Source: Kondoa malvinella
Taxonomy: Eukaryota > Basidiomycota > Agaricostilbomycetes > Agaricostilbales > Kondoaceae
Reading direction: 5' to 3'
Assembly: GCA_039545315.1 (NCBI GenBank)
Contig: BCIM01000010.1
Location: 124,001 to 188,000 of the forward strand
Length of the DNA stretch: 64,000 nt
The notes under the pieces were generated by a model, which was not told the DNA's origin, ran no database searches, and saw only the letters and a list, made by a program, of their open reading frames with translations. Position numbers and translations under genes: made by a program. This document shows, one piece after another, positions 33,077-42,834 of this stretch (positions are counted from its first letter, which is position 1; every line of letters begins with the position of its first letter).

Positions 33077-34981
33077 TCAGAACACGCCTAGGCTTGCACG
33101 ATCTGAGCTCACCCGCTGCGAGACACCGTGTTGGGTGCTGAGTAGATCCTTGTCTGCGCCTGACTTCTCTTCCGCTGGGTAGTAGCTGTTTGTACAAAAA
33201 AGTGTGGGTCAGCGAATAATCGCGACAGAGGCCAGCTCGACGCACTGAATTTCCTCACGCTCACGTCCACGTAGCCATTCAGGTCTGTATAATAGGTCAG
33301 CGCCAGTCTATGGTAAAATAGGAAGACGACTTACGCTGTGCCCTTGAAGTAAACTGTCGAGAGTGATCAGAGGTAATACACGAGATGATAGAAGCGAATA
33401 CATACCATCCGTCCACATGTCTATTGTAGCAAAAAGCAAGCATTAGCATTTGGAAAGCGGACGCTCTGACGAAACTTTACCTTTCGCTGGATCAGGGAAT
33501 GGTGATTGCTTGGCTTCTTCCACAGCAGCATCAACCTCAGTCTTGGCCTCCTTGTCCAAATTCTTGAGCTCATCCTCCTGCAAGATACCCCAATCCAAAA
33601 TTCTCGTCTTCAACCCAGTGATGGGGTCATTCTTGGATCGCATCTGGTTGATTTCCTCACGCGTACGGTAAGTTGTTCCAGGGTCAGACATGGAGTGACC
33701 GCCATATCGGTAAGTGACCATTTCAAGCAAGAGAGGTCCTTTGCCGGATGTGGTGTGCTCTTTGGCGAATTGGATAGCGCGACGGACAGCGAGGACATCC
33801 ATGGCGTTTACTTGGAGACCGGGAATCAGATCACCTCGGGTGTAGTAGGCAGTGTTGCTTGATGATCGCTCAGCTGATGTACCCATTCCGTATTCTGCCA
33901 GAAAGCATTAGTGATGGCCATAGATTGCAGTGAGCAGATTGTACTGTTGTTCTCGCAGATAAATACGGAAGGCAGGTTCCAGAGCTTGGCCATGTTGAAA
34001 GCTTCAAAGACTTGACCTTGATTCGACGCACCATCACCGTACATGACGAAAGAAGCGCTAACAATCATATGAGACGCAAAACCTCGCTCAAAAGAAGAGC
34101 ACGCACAACTTGTCTGATTCACCCTTGTACTTTTGCGCAAAAGCCAAACCAGCACCAACAGGGACTTGAGCACCAACGATTCCATTTCCACCAAAGAAGG
34201 ATTTGGTGAAAATGTGCATAGAACCACCTTTACCGTGCGACATGCCATCTTGTCGACCTAGCAGTTCTGCAATCACGCCCTTGATGGTGCCACCGCGCAT
34301 AACGGCGAAAGGATGGCATCGATAAGCGGTAATGACTTTATCGTCGCGTTCCATTGCTGATTCCATACCAATGGCAATAGCTTCTTGCCCAATAGCCAAA
34401 TGACAGAACCCTCGAATGAGCTTCTCTGTTGGCAATTGCGATAAGCATCTATAAGTAAATGAACTTTGATGCAGACTTGCGTTTGTAAAGTTGATCGGCC
34501 GACTAGACAATGCATTATCAGCGTGTCATTTTAGCTAACAGCGGGACAATAAGCTAACCTGTTCCATTCTACGCATTCGCACCATGTTGGTGTACATCCA
34601 AAGCAAATCTTCCTTTGTGACCTGCACTGAAGCCTCTGGTACTTCTATCCTGTGCCCATGAAAAGTTTCTGGTGATAGAGGGACTGTGAAAGCTTCTGTA
34701 GCGGAAGATGGAATGGTTGAGGGGTCAAAGTGGTGATCCGGTGCAGCTGAAGTTTCCAAAAAGCGTCGAGAGAGGATAGTTTGACTGCTCGAGGCATAGT
34801 ATTCAGCCATTTCTGTGAGCTGCTGTACAAGTAGACTGACCTTGCTGGGGCAGAAGACAACTAAAATATTGATTGGGGGAGAAGCGCATGAGCAAATCTT
34901 TGAAGGCGGATCGCTTGAAAGTCTCACCTTGGAAGTCAGCCTGGCCGACCGGCTCAATTGCGCGCTTCTCAAAGCGGCCAT
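33077..34981 (-). CDS. PDA1: Pyruvate dehydrogenase E1 component, alpha subunit
   Basis: This subunit of mitochondrial pyruvate dehydrogenase binds thiamine diphosphate and decarboxylates pyruvate for acetyl-CoA synthesis. The start at 34981 gives [20 protein letters not shown], a basic Ser/Arg-rich mitochondrial leader. The core shows [64 protein letters not shown], and the thiamine diphosphate/Mg motif [16 protein letters not shown] with FICENN. The phosphorylation loop [20 protein letters not shown] is intact, so kinase/phosphatase control is expected. Short 3' exons carry DMWTD, VYFKGTA and [10 protein letters not shown]. The conserved part normally stops near this LRGR; here about 36 extra residues follow, ending ASLGVF at 33077. 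At least eight introns are present. Confidence 0.95.
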
Positions 34982-35263
34982 GGTATAAAGTTCTGTTGTC
35001 GTCGCTCACTTAGCCATAATCAACTCGAGCGATAGGCAAGGGTTAAGTCTTTATGACATAAGTGAAGTAAGTCAACCCGCCAGCCGACGTTTAGCAGGAA
35101 GCTGAGACATAAGGAACAAGAATCGCACAGTATGCTTGCTATAGTATTACACATAGATATTGAGTCCGTGCGAAAAGTTGTCATAGAATCATCAGAGACC
35201 GATAAAGAGCTACCGGACAGATTCAGAAACGTAGTAAAGGTTTCAGGGACACGCACATACCAG

Positions 35264-36428
35264 TTATTTGCACTGCGCAATCTTCCTCTCACACCACTCC
35301 CACTGCGCCCTGGCCAATTCTTCGTCCTTAGCTCTCGGATGCCTCAAAGCAGACTTGCGAGCCCAAGGTTCAAGGAAACAGCCACCGTCTTCAGGCGTAA
35401 CGTCTGGTGAAGTCCCGCCGTACAGCTGAGTGATAGCGCCGAGTGATACGGGATGTAGGATTAAGCGACCCTGGTTCACAATCAGTAGAGCGAGAGAAAT
35501 AGATGAGGGTAAGTTACCAGAGTCTTTTTGAACAAGCCCTGATGACGCCAAAGATCGCTATTACAGCATGAGCCTATCAACCCAGTAGATCAAGGCAGGC
35601 TTACGAATCGATGTTGCCCGGATCGAGTGAGACGGCAACAATCCCTTCATTTCCGTACCGCTTAGCAAGCTCGTTCGCAAACAGAACATTTCCCTACTTG
35701 TATGCTCAGCTTCCAAGCCCGAAGATTACAAGAGCGCAGACTTGCAAATTTCGAAGCACCATATTTGCTATACAACCCAAATCCACCTTGATTAATGTAT
35801 TTCTCCGTCTCGACCTTCTCAAGCTCAATACCAGCAGACGGAGCAAGATGTTGAGCTGCAGAAGAGGCCGTTACAACGACTCGGACCGTTCCCTTGGGCG
35901 TAGTTCGTGCTGTTTCCCTGAGGACAGGAAGTAGAGCTACACCGAATGCGTGCGATCCAAGGACATTGACACCAAATTGCATTTCGATGCCTTGCTCCGT
36001 CTTTGAGCCTGCGGGAGGGACCATAACGCCAGCATTGAGGAACAGCGCATGCAATTGCTTCTCTCGCTGTTGGAATTCCACAGCAGCAGATTGGACTTGC
36101 TTAAGGTCTGCTAGATCCAACTTGAGCCATTCGATGCTGTCCTTTCCTGTTGATGCTTTCAAGTCGCTAATTGCTTTCCCTGCTTTTTCTTCGCTTCGAG
36201 CAGCCAAAATGACTTTGGCGCCTTTTGATAGCAAGACACGACATGTTTCATAGCCAATACCAGTGTTACCTGTGCTGGCCCGAGTTAGGCTTCACACTCT
36301 GATGCTGATGTGACTCTCTTACCGCCGGTGACGATGATTGTTTTTCCTTCTTGGCTTGGGATGTCCTTCTCTGAATACTGAGAGGCCGGTGGGAAGGAAG
36401 CCTTCAAAGTTGCTTGAATGTTGCCCAT
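35264..36428 (-). CDS. Short-chain dehydrogenase/reductase, retinol-dehydrogenase-like
   Basis: A classical-type SDR. The start at 36428 (MGNIQATLKASFPPASQY) leads to the nucleotide site TGGNTGIGYE, completed across an intron at about 36323-36271. The Rossmann core has KVILAARSEEKAGKAI, LDLADLKQV, the LFLNAGVM motif (NAG), and the catalytic serine region VVVTASSAAQHLAP followed by YSKYGASK with Tyr and Lys at the expected spacing. Downstream exons carry NVLFANELAKRYG and ALSLDPGN-like text, ending WCERKIAQCK at 35264. This is the WW-oxidoreductase/retinol dehydrogenase branch common in fungi, often acting on unknown lipophilic alcohols with NADP. Substrate cannot be predicted. Confidence 0.88.
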
Positions 36429-37174
36429 GGCTTCTGCTGTTCAAGGAACGAAATGGAATCGCAAAATATTTGAAGGCATCGACAGCACGAGGCGTACAGT
36501 ACGCATTACGGTCCGCGCAAATACAGCTCGTGAAGAATCAGAATGGTCTAGGTTTGGGCTCTCGAGATGGCGAAATGCATGCATAGAAGAGGAGAAAGCC
36601 GCGAACAGCGTAAAGAAGTAGCCGTCTCTCAATATGACCTAGAGACAGCAAGCAAACGGGTTTCGCAATCAAGATTCTTGGGCAAGCAGCGCGCTGATCC
36701 GATTGCTGCTGCTACAAAACCATGGCAGGAAGAGCAAGAAAACACGACACAGAAGCTGCTGCAACTCGTGCAGAGGAGTGCTGATTCGTCTGGCTTCTGT
36801 GCAAATCGAAGTCTAAGCGTATGCTATTCTACCTTTGCAAATACCTCATCGCCTCGCTCTGTCGCTTGTTTGCTTGTCACCGAAACAGACTCGGCTATGG
36901 CTCATCTTTCAAAGCCTGAAAGTCTCGCTGTCCTGTCAAGATGCCAAGGCTTTGATCTAGATCAGCGCCGCAGAAAGTGATGCTTTGTACTTGCTTCCGC
37001 TTGAAGTCTTGCGATTTTCTGAGTGTCGACTTCTGCCCTACCTTGTACGGCTTTCATATGCTATACCATTAGCAGAGCTATCATCAACAGCATACGGCCG
37101 TTCTACAGCGTCAATTGATCCTTGAGAAGCTTATCGAATGCTTGCTCGCAACTTTTGAACGAGCAGCAAAATGG
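36429..37174. other. Upstream region of the duplicated gene, left edge of the repeat
   Basis: From about 36860 this region matches 42835 onward, so the duplication starts before the called CDS. The frame of the CDS stays open upstream to about 37090 (QHTAVLQRQLILEKLIEC), which suggests another 5' exon joined at an AG near 37077. I could not place its donor. Sequence left of 36860 shows no recognised gene. Confidence 0.45.
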
Positions 37175-39325
37175 ATGAAGCTTTCTTCTGAGCTGATGAC
37201 CTTCTCGGCGCTCTCGGCCTGCTTTGTTCTCATCGGAAGAGCCATACCGGACGTCATTGGCAGACTCGACCTTCTCTTCTGCTCTTCTTTTCTTCCTGAT
37301 ATCAACCCATCTCTGCCTTCTCTATCTGCTTCCTTTAGGCGCGCTGTACTTATAGCGATTATGAATGTTCCAAGACCGCCCGGAAATACTGCGCGAATCA
37401 TGAACTACAAGAGAGACCGTTTGTTATGATACTGCCCTTCAGGGAATAAGCTGACTCTATTGTAGACTGTTATCGCTCCCCTCTACGAGGCTACGATCGC
37501 AAGAAAGACGAGTCAGAGCGATATGTCAATCCAGCGGCCACCTGCGCCATAGGATTTCACAAGATCGGCTCAAATCACTCCAAAGACACGCTCATGCAAT
37601 ACCCGTCGCTCTTTCGGCATGATTGTCTGTTACCACAGTTCCTCGGGCCAATCGGTGGAAAGCAGGAGGAGAATGCGATGCTGAACCGAATCTACGACAA
37701 GCTGATCACTCCAATCAATTCAAACGTCTCTGCGGCCGCATCTATACCGCCACCACCCCGACCGCAAGGTCCGCATTCAGCTATCTCGCACGATCTATGC
37801 CCGCTGCCGCTATCTGACCGCAAGATGCTTGGCGAACTGATGCATCGCATGCTGCCTGGCCTGCTCTCGGCCGGATTTCTCCCAAACTTTGTCATGGCTA
37901 TTGCCAAGGCATATTTGCAGGGCTTGCATCTCGAGAAAGAAGAAGAGGATCAGCGTTCTCCTTACTACAAGCTTGCTTGGTCAGACAACAGATGGATTGT
38001 CGAAATTGACGCATCCACATATGCGATGTTCTTGCGAGCCTACTATTCGGAAGCCTGCTTTCACGAACCTCGGGACGTCGACCTCAAAGATGATGACAAT
38101 CGGCATTGGGCTATGATCTCCAACTGGGATTACTCGTGCACACAATTGGGAGAATGGTATCTGAAAAGACAGGAATGGTGGAAGGCAAGTGCGGGGGAGC
38201 TTCACAGCTTCAACCGAGGTGGTAAGCACTTTCTGCTGCCGTGCAAATACCAGACCTCTCTAATCGTACTGCTCGTGGCAGGCGTCGTTTCGCCTTTAGC
38301 TCATGCCGACGAAGAGCAATGTCGTCTGCATCCAACCGATCATCCAGAGCATAGCAGCCGTGGCAAAGTCATTGTCGTAACGCAACATGGTCACTTTCAG
38401 CAGAATCTCAAAGACCCGGCTCAATGCGAGCGGCTCATGGCATCCTTTGAAGCATGCCTAAAGTCTGATCTCTTCAAGGAACCACCACTTTCGATCCATA
38501 CGCCATTGCTTCGAACTGCGCGAGGCATTTCCCGACCCGCGCCTCTTGCTCGATGCGACGAAGGCATGCTGCACGACTGTGTCAAGCTTGTCCACACCGC
38601 TTACGAAGAGTTTGGCGCTTACGGTCATATGCTAGGCCCGCTCCACCATTTATTGCAAGCCCTACCAACGGCCAGGCTCAATGTACCACTTTCTCGGTAC
38701 GATCGTTCACTCCTGCATGGCCTCATCGAAGCATACTTGCAAGAGACTGCTTACCTCGCATCGCACCATGGTAATAAGTCTGAATATGGGCCCTACGCTG
38801 ACTACAAACCGGTTCGAGCCTCTTTAGAAAGCTTGAAGAAGACTCTCTTGGATTATGGCAAGGATCGCCTTGGGTCGGACGAGGAAGACGCTAAGAGACC
38901 GCATCAAGCTCTGGGGCCCACGTTCCGATAGCATGCTCGAAGCGGGACAGTTATGATATGCCTAGATCTTGTTTTTTCAGTCAATGCAGTATTAGATAGT
39001 ATATTTTTCGTGTCCAGTACTCTCACTTTCAGCTGCTTCAGAAGCTTGCGATGGCTCAGTGACCTCAGAGCTTGCCCTTCTACCGCAGCATCGGCTTCAG
39101 TGACGTCAGAGCTTGCTCTTCTATCGCAGCATCTCAAATTTTTTGTACGCCCTCCGCCTATTTAGACAGTATGAATTGAGCGGTCACCGAAGACTAATGT
39201 GGCTTCCACTGCAGCAACCGAGGACATGATGCGACCACGTTGTGAGCTGCTACTGGGTTCATTTTCGAGAGCGTTGCTGCTCGGATGAACAAGTTGTCTA
39301 CCGCTGCATTCGCAGTCTGGCCAAA
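36860..39325. repeat. Segmental duplication, copy 1
   Basis: This segment is homologous in direct orientation to 42835-45225. Similarity covers the upstream flank, the CDS with both introns, the 3' flank (the shared ttcgtgtccagtactctcac at about 39006 and 44945) and a short element with the shared caaccgaggacatgatgcga at about 39216 and 45101. Estimated by eye, coding identity is roughly 75-85%, with small indels. Confidence 0.85.
37175..38931 (+). CDS. Member 1 of an unrecognised duplicated gene family
   Basis: The exon structure is supported by the paralogue at 43158-44860: an intron with an unusual GTTTGT donor at 37419-37465 and one at 38222-38281. The start used here is the conserved internal ATG at 37175 (MKLSSELMTFSALSA); an upstream exon is likely. 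Conserved stretches are PDVIGRLDLLFCSSFLPDIN, MQYPSLFRH, LPLSDRKML, MLPGLLSAGFLPNFVMAIAK, DASTYAMFLRAY, PLAHA, QHGHFQQN, EFGAYGHMLGPLHHLLQ, RYDRSLLHGLIEAYLQETAY and SLESLKKT. It appears soluble and mostly helical, with no signal peptide in the part seen. I know no family with these motifs. The second intron is 60 nt with no stop; if retained it would add a hydrophobic stretch around TSLIVLLVAG. Confidence 0.7.
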
Positions 39326-39960
39326 GTGAGAAAAAAGAGGCCCGACAGACCGAAGCCATCGAGGAGAGCACGACCCATCGCTGCCTACATTGCTTCGGCA
39401 TACATATGAGCCACGGGTGAGCAGGCCCTGCTTTACTAAATAAATAGAGGGAGACTTGTGTGTGCTAAAGACCGAAAGCAGCAGCGACACTCGGTCATTG
39501 ACTCGCAAGATAGTTGCCTCTTGAAGAGTGATGTCCAGCACCCTGTAGAGCTGGATAAGAACGGAAAGAAAGGTAAACCGGATTAGAGAACCAAAGAAGG
39601 GTAGCCTAGAGCTGCAGCATCGAAACCAGAACAGATTTGTTTGCTCCTTGCCTCGTCTCAGGAGCGAGCTCGAAGTGTCTCCAGCAGGCTGGTGAGACGC
39701 AATTGGCCATAACACTTGCAGTATCACGTTGGGTCATCTTCGCAAGAGGACAAATTAAAGCGTTGAGGGCGTTCGTTCGCGTCAGAGTCCAGCTCAACAT
39801 CGACATATGAAGGTCTGGCCGCCCGGTTCAGACCACATTTCGCAAGTAAAGCTGTACGCATTCACCAGACTTGAGACATGATTGCTGGAAAGCAAGGATC
39901 TCGACACAGATTGCACAATGACAGTCATGTCGCTCAGACTGCAAGGTCTTTCGCTTAAAG
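39180..39960. repeat. Diverged direct repeat, copy 1 of antisense partner element
   Basis: This element is similar to 42010-42790. Shared landmarks include tacagcatcgaaa/tgcagcatcgaaa with the following caggagcgagctcgaagt, aaggtctggccgcccggtt, and agcaaggatctcgacacaga. A third, truncated copy lies at 45069-45225. It appears to be the 5' half of a minus-strand gene paired divergently with the family gene. Confidence 0.75.
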
Positions 39961-40313
39961 ACACGTGCCTGCCTGCTTCCATCAGTCTTGAACTCTTTTT
40001 GGTATTCGCGTGTCTGAGCTGCAGTATCTTTGAAATGCATGCAAAGCTCTGGAACATCCCTTTTCCGTCGATGCTGTCTTCCTCTCGACCTTCTTTTCCG
40101 CATTCGTATTAGGATCGACAGAGCTCTCGCAGACTTTTCGAGGTCCTTTCTGGTGTGCTGTTGCCAGGTCACCAGAAGTCTGGCCGACAAAGGCCGCTCC
40201 ACATTTTCCCAGTTGATCCCCGGACTGAAAGTGATGTCTCTGGACATGAGGGATAATCTTTTCCCGCGAAAGGCAATTCTCACGCTGCGACGCGCCCTAT
40301 ATTCGAAGGACAT
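39194..40313 (-). pseudogene. Degenerate antisense partner gene, copy 1
   Basis: Two open stretches lie on the minus strand. The upstream one starts with an ATG at 40313 (MSFEYRARRSVRIAFRGK) and runs to 39828, basic and helical (DLEKSARALSILIRMRKRRS). The downstream one, to 39194, has VDNLFIRAATLSKMNP, which aligns frame-for-frame with VDNLFNRETALSVMF in the copy near 42120. Frame conservation between copies suggests past coding function. No complete exon chain could be built, and the 3' portion seen in the other copy (41370-41900) is missing, so it is called a likely remnant. Confidence 0.35.
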
Positions 40314-40418
40314 GAGGTTTTTCGAGTGACCTCTCGGACAATAGCAGGCTATAAATGCCTCCGCTGCTGCCTCTTTATCTCTTCTTCCTCCAAAAGCCAG
40401 TACTTTCAGCTCTTCCTT

Positions 40419-40441
40419 CTACTACTACTACTACTACTACA
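40419..40441 (+). repeat. (CTA)n microsatellite in a 5' leader
   Basis: Seven to eight CTA units sit 18 bp before the ATG of the expansin-like gene, inside its presumed untranslated leader. A TATA-like ggctataaatgcc lies at about 40347, roughly 110 bp before the ATG, so the repeat should be transcribed. Confidence 0.85.
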
Positions 40442-40458
40442 CAACAAACACATTCACT

Positions 40459-41042
40459 ATGGTTTCCATCAAATCTCTTGTCTTCTCTACTGCCCTTCTT
40501 GTGGCATCTGCTTCCGCTGCGTCAATTGAAAAGCGTGGAGGTGGTTGGGGAACTGCAACCTACTACTACCAGAATGGCAACCCTGTACGTTTGACTATCT
40601 GCCCTTCACAGTCCACTCTTCTGACGAAGCAAATAGGGAGCATGCGGCAACTACGCATCAGACTCAGACTACGTTGTAGCATTAAACTCTGCTGAATACG
40701 ATGGTGGTACGTTCTTCTCTTCTGACCATCTTCGGCCCTGGCTCATTGTTGGCTCAGGTGCCCACTGCGGAAAGAAGATTTGGGTTCAGAGCAACGAGAG
40801 CAAAGAGATCGTTGAGGCTACCATCGCTGATCTATGGTGAGTCTAGAGTCTCTTTACTGAATGCCCTGCTTATCTTCACAAAGTCCTTCGTGCGGAGGCG
40901 ATGGTCAATCTGGCATCGACCTCAGCGAGGGCCTTTTCTCTGCTCTTGGCGAGAAATACAGAGGCATTATTTCAGTAGGCGAGAACACTTCCCATCACGA
41001 ATCGATTCTGACCCGTTCACAAAGGTTTCTTACTGGTACTGA
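40459..41042 (+). CDS. Secreted expansin-like / barwin-type double-psi beta-barrel protein
   Basis: The start at 40459 gives a clear signal peptide (MVSIKSLVFSTALLVASASA) followed by a Kex2-type IEKR site. The mature protein, about 95 residues, has the small DPBB fold: GTATYYYQNGNP, ACGNYASDSDYVVALNSAEY, GAHCGKKIWVQSN, ADLCPSCGGDGQSGIDLSEG, ending ISVSYWY at 41042. Cys pairs and the final W fit the riboflavin-aldehyde-forming-enzyme/expansin-like family common in basidiomycetes, which loosens or binds cell walls. The family Asp of ADLCP...GIDLS is present. Introns at about 40585-40636, 40706-40758, 40840-40890 and 40977-41027 keep one frame. A CTA repeat and TATA-like site precede it. It sits inside the duplicated block but has no second copy there. 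Confidence 0.85.
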
Positions 41043-41369
41043 GTTGCTCGCCTCGCACCATCACGCGCTCCTGCCGGTTTCAGCAACTTTTGGGCTTTTG
41101 GTTCAGGTCTTCTCAGAGCGAGAAGCTTTCGCTTCGTCGCTGGGTGTCTGGGGGTTCGTAGAGTAGAGAAAATGGCGCGTTTAGCAGCCGTATAGTATTG
41201 TACACAAAGAGCTTTTGAGCAATGTCAAACAGTCAACCCGTATTTCTCATCTTGCCGATCAATGTGAATCGGGACGCGAGGTCCCGCACTTAATAGCATA
41301 GGCTGTTGCAGACAGAAATGAAGCGCATCCTTCTACATCAATGCATTGGGCTACATTGGACATTGCCTC

Positions 41370-42800
41370 TTACCAACTCCCAACACATCTAGACGCTTCG
41401 TTGATCGTGGGCGTAGCCGATCCAACAACGATAGTACCGTCATCCGTGTCAAGTACTGCTGTCTTGGCGACTTCCGAGGCCAAAGAGTAGCTGGGCTTGA
41501 GAGATCGGCTGCTTTTGACAGAGCAGATACTGCGTTGTATTTCGGTAGCACCTTCACTGACGCTGTCCAGATCTTTCCTGACGTCTGCTGACACGAAGCT
41601 GGTCGAAGCCTTGGACGACATGGAAAGTCTCTGTTTCGCATGATCCAGCTTGTCCATGATCTTCTCGCCAGCCTAACTCATATCGTCCAAACGCTTGTCC
41701 AGCTTCTTATCTCTCTCCACAATTTTCCTGTCTCGTTCTGCTGCCTCCCTTCTAGACTGGCTGAGTTCAGCTGCAACTGATTATTGGTTCGCGTCTATAT
41801 TGAAGTTCATTGAAAGCACGCGCATTGGCGGGATCAGGCTCACCTGACTTGAGAACCTTCAGAGTATTGTTTCTATGCAATAAGCAATCAGTCTTGCAAG
41901 CGGCACATGTCGGTCAAATAGATTACAGACCTCTCGAGTATCCATCAGAATAGAGGAGACCACGGAACCCAAAATCCAGGGAAGAATGGAATCTGATATT
42001 GTGCAGCATTGAGCGTTCATCGGAGACTGACCATAGCAGCAACCGAAGACATGATGAGACCATGATGTGAGCTGCGCCTGAGAACATCACCGAGAGCGCT
42101 GTTTCTCGGTTGAACAAGTTGTCTACCCAGAAGAGATTACAGACTGAAGCCATCGAGGAGATTACGAACCATCCCTGCCTACATTACTTCGACATAGCTA
42201 TGAGCCACGGTTGAGCAGGCGCCTCTTTGCCGGATAGATAGAGCTGGGTAGATACAGGAAGACTTGTGTGTAGGTGCTGACGACTAAAAGGCAGCCAAAC
42301 CCCAGTCATTGTCTCGCAAAATGGGTGCCCTTGAAGAGGGATGTCCAGCATCATGCAGAGCTAGGATACGAGCGGAAAAGAGGGTAAAGCGAATCAGAGA
42401 AACGAAAGAAGGGCAGGCTAGAGCTACAGCATCGAAAGCCGGGGCAAGTCTGTCTGCTCCCTCCTTCGCTTCAGGAGCGAGCTCGAAGTCTACCTAGTAG
42501 GCTGGTGAGATGCACTTGGTCAGCGGCTTGCATTATCGCGGCAGATTTACTTCACAACTTGGGACAAATCAAATCAAAGCGTTGAAGGCGTTCTTTCGTG
42601 TCAGAGTCCAGCGACATACGAAGGTCTGGCCGCCCGGTTTAGGCCACCTTTAGCGAAGCAAAGCTGAAGCAAAGCTGTAGGCATCCGGACTTGAGACATG
42701 CTTGCTGGAGAGCAAGGATCTCGACACAGATTGCACAAGGACAGCCATGTCGCTCAGGCTGTAAGGTCTTTCGCTTAGAAGAAGGCCAGGTTATCGATCT
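41370..42800 (-). pseudogene. Antisense partner gene, copy 2, with internal stop
   Basis: The 5' half (about 42800-42010) is the repeat element shared with 39180-39960, containing VDNLFNRETALSVMF. The 3' half is unique in the window. It encodes a coiled coil (ELSQSRREAAERDRKIVERD, then KKLDKRLDDMS), then an in-frame TAG, then AGEKIMDKLDHAKQRLSMSS and a Ser-rich tail ending SRCVGSW at 41370. The frame continues through the stop with consistent composition, so the TAG looks like a disabling mutation or a separate downstream gene start. The 5' exons could not be joined cleanly. Confidence 0.4.
42010..42790. repeat. Diverged direct repeat, copy 2 of antisense partner element
   Basis: This is the partner of 39180-39960. 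It ends about 45 bp before the second segmental copy begins, which places the minus-strand element head-to-head with the family gene at 43158. Confidence 0.75.
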
Positions 42801-42834
42801 ACCTTCTGCCTGGATACCTCCGCGCCTTGTTTTA

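Noticed and set aside
34088..34510. Several frames within PDA1 as separate genes
   Set aside because: They are exons of the one PDH E1 alpha gene or its shadows; thiamine-binding and lipoyl-enzyme motifs run continuously across them.
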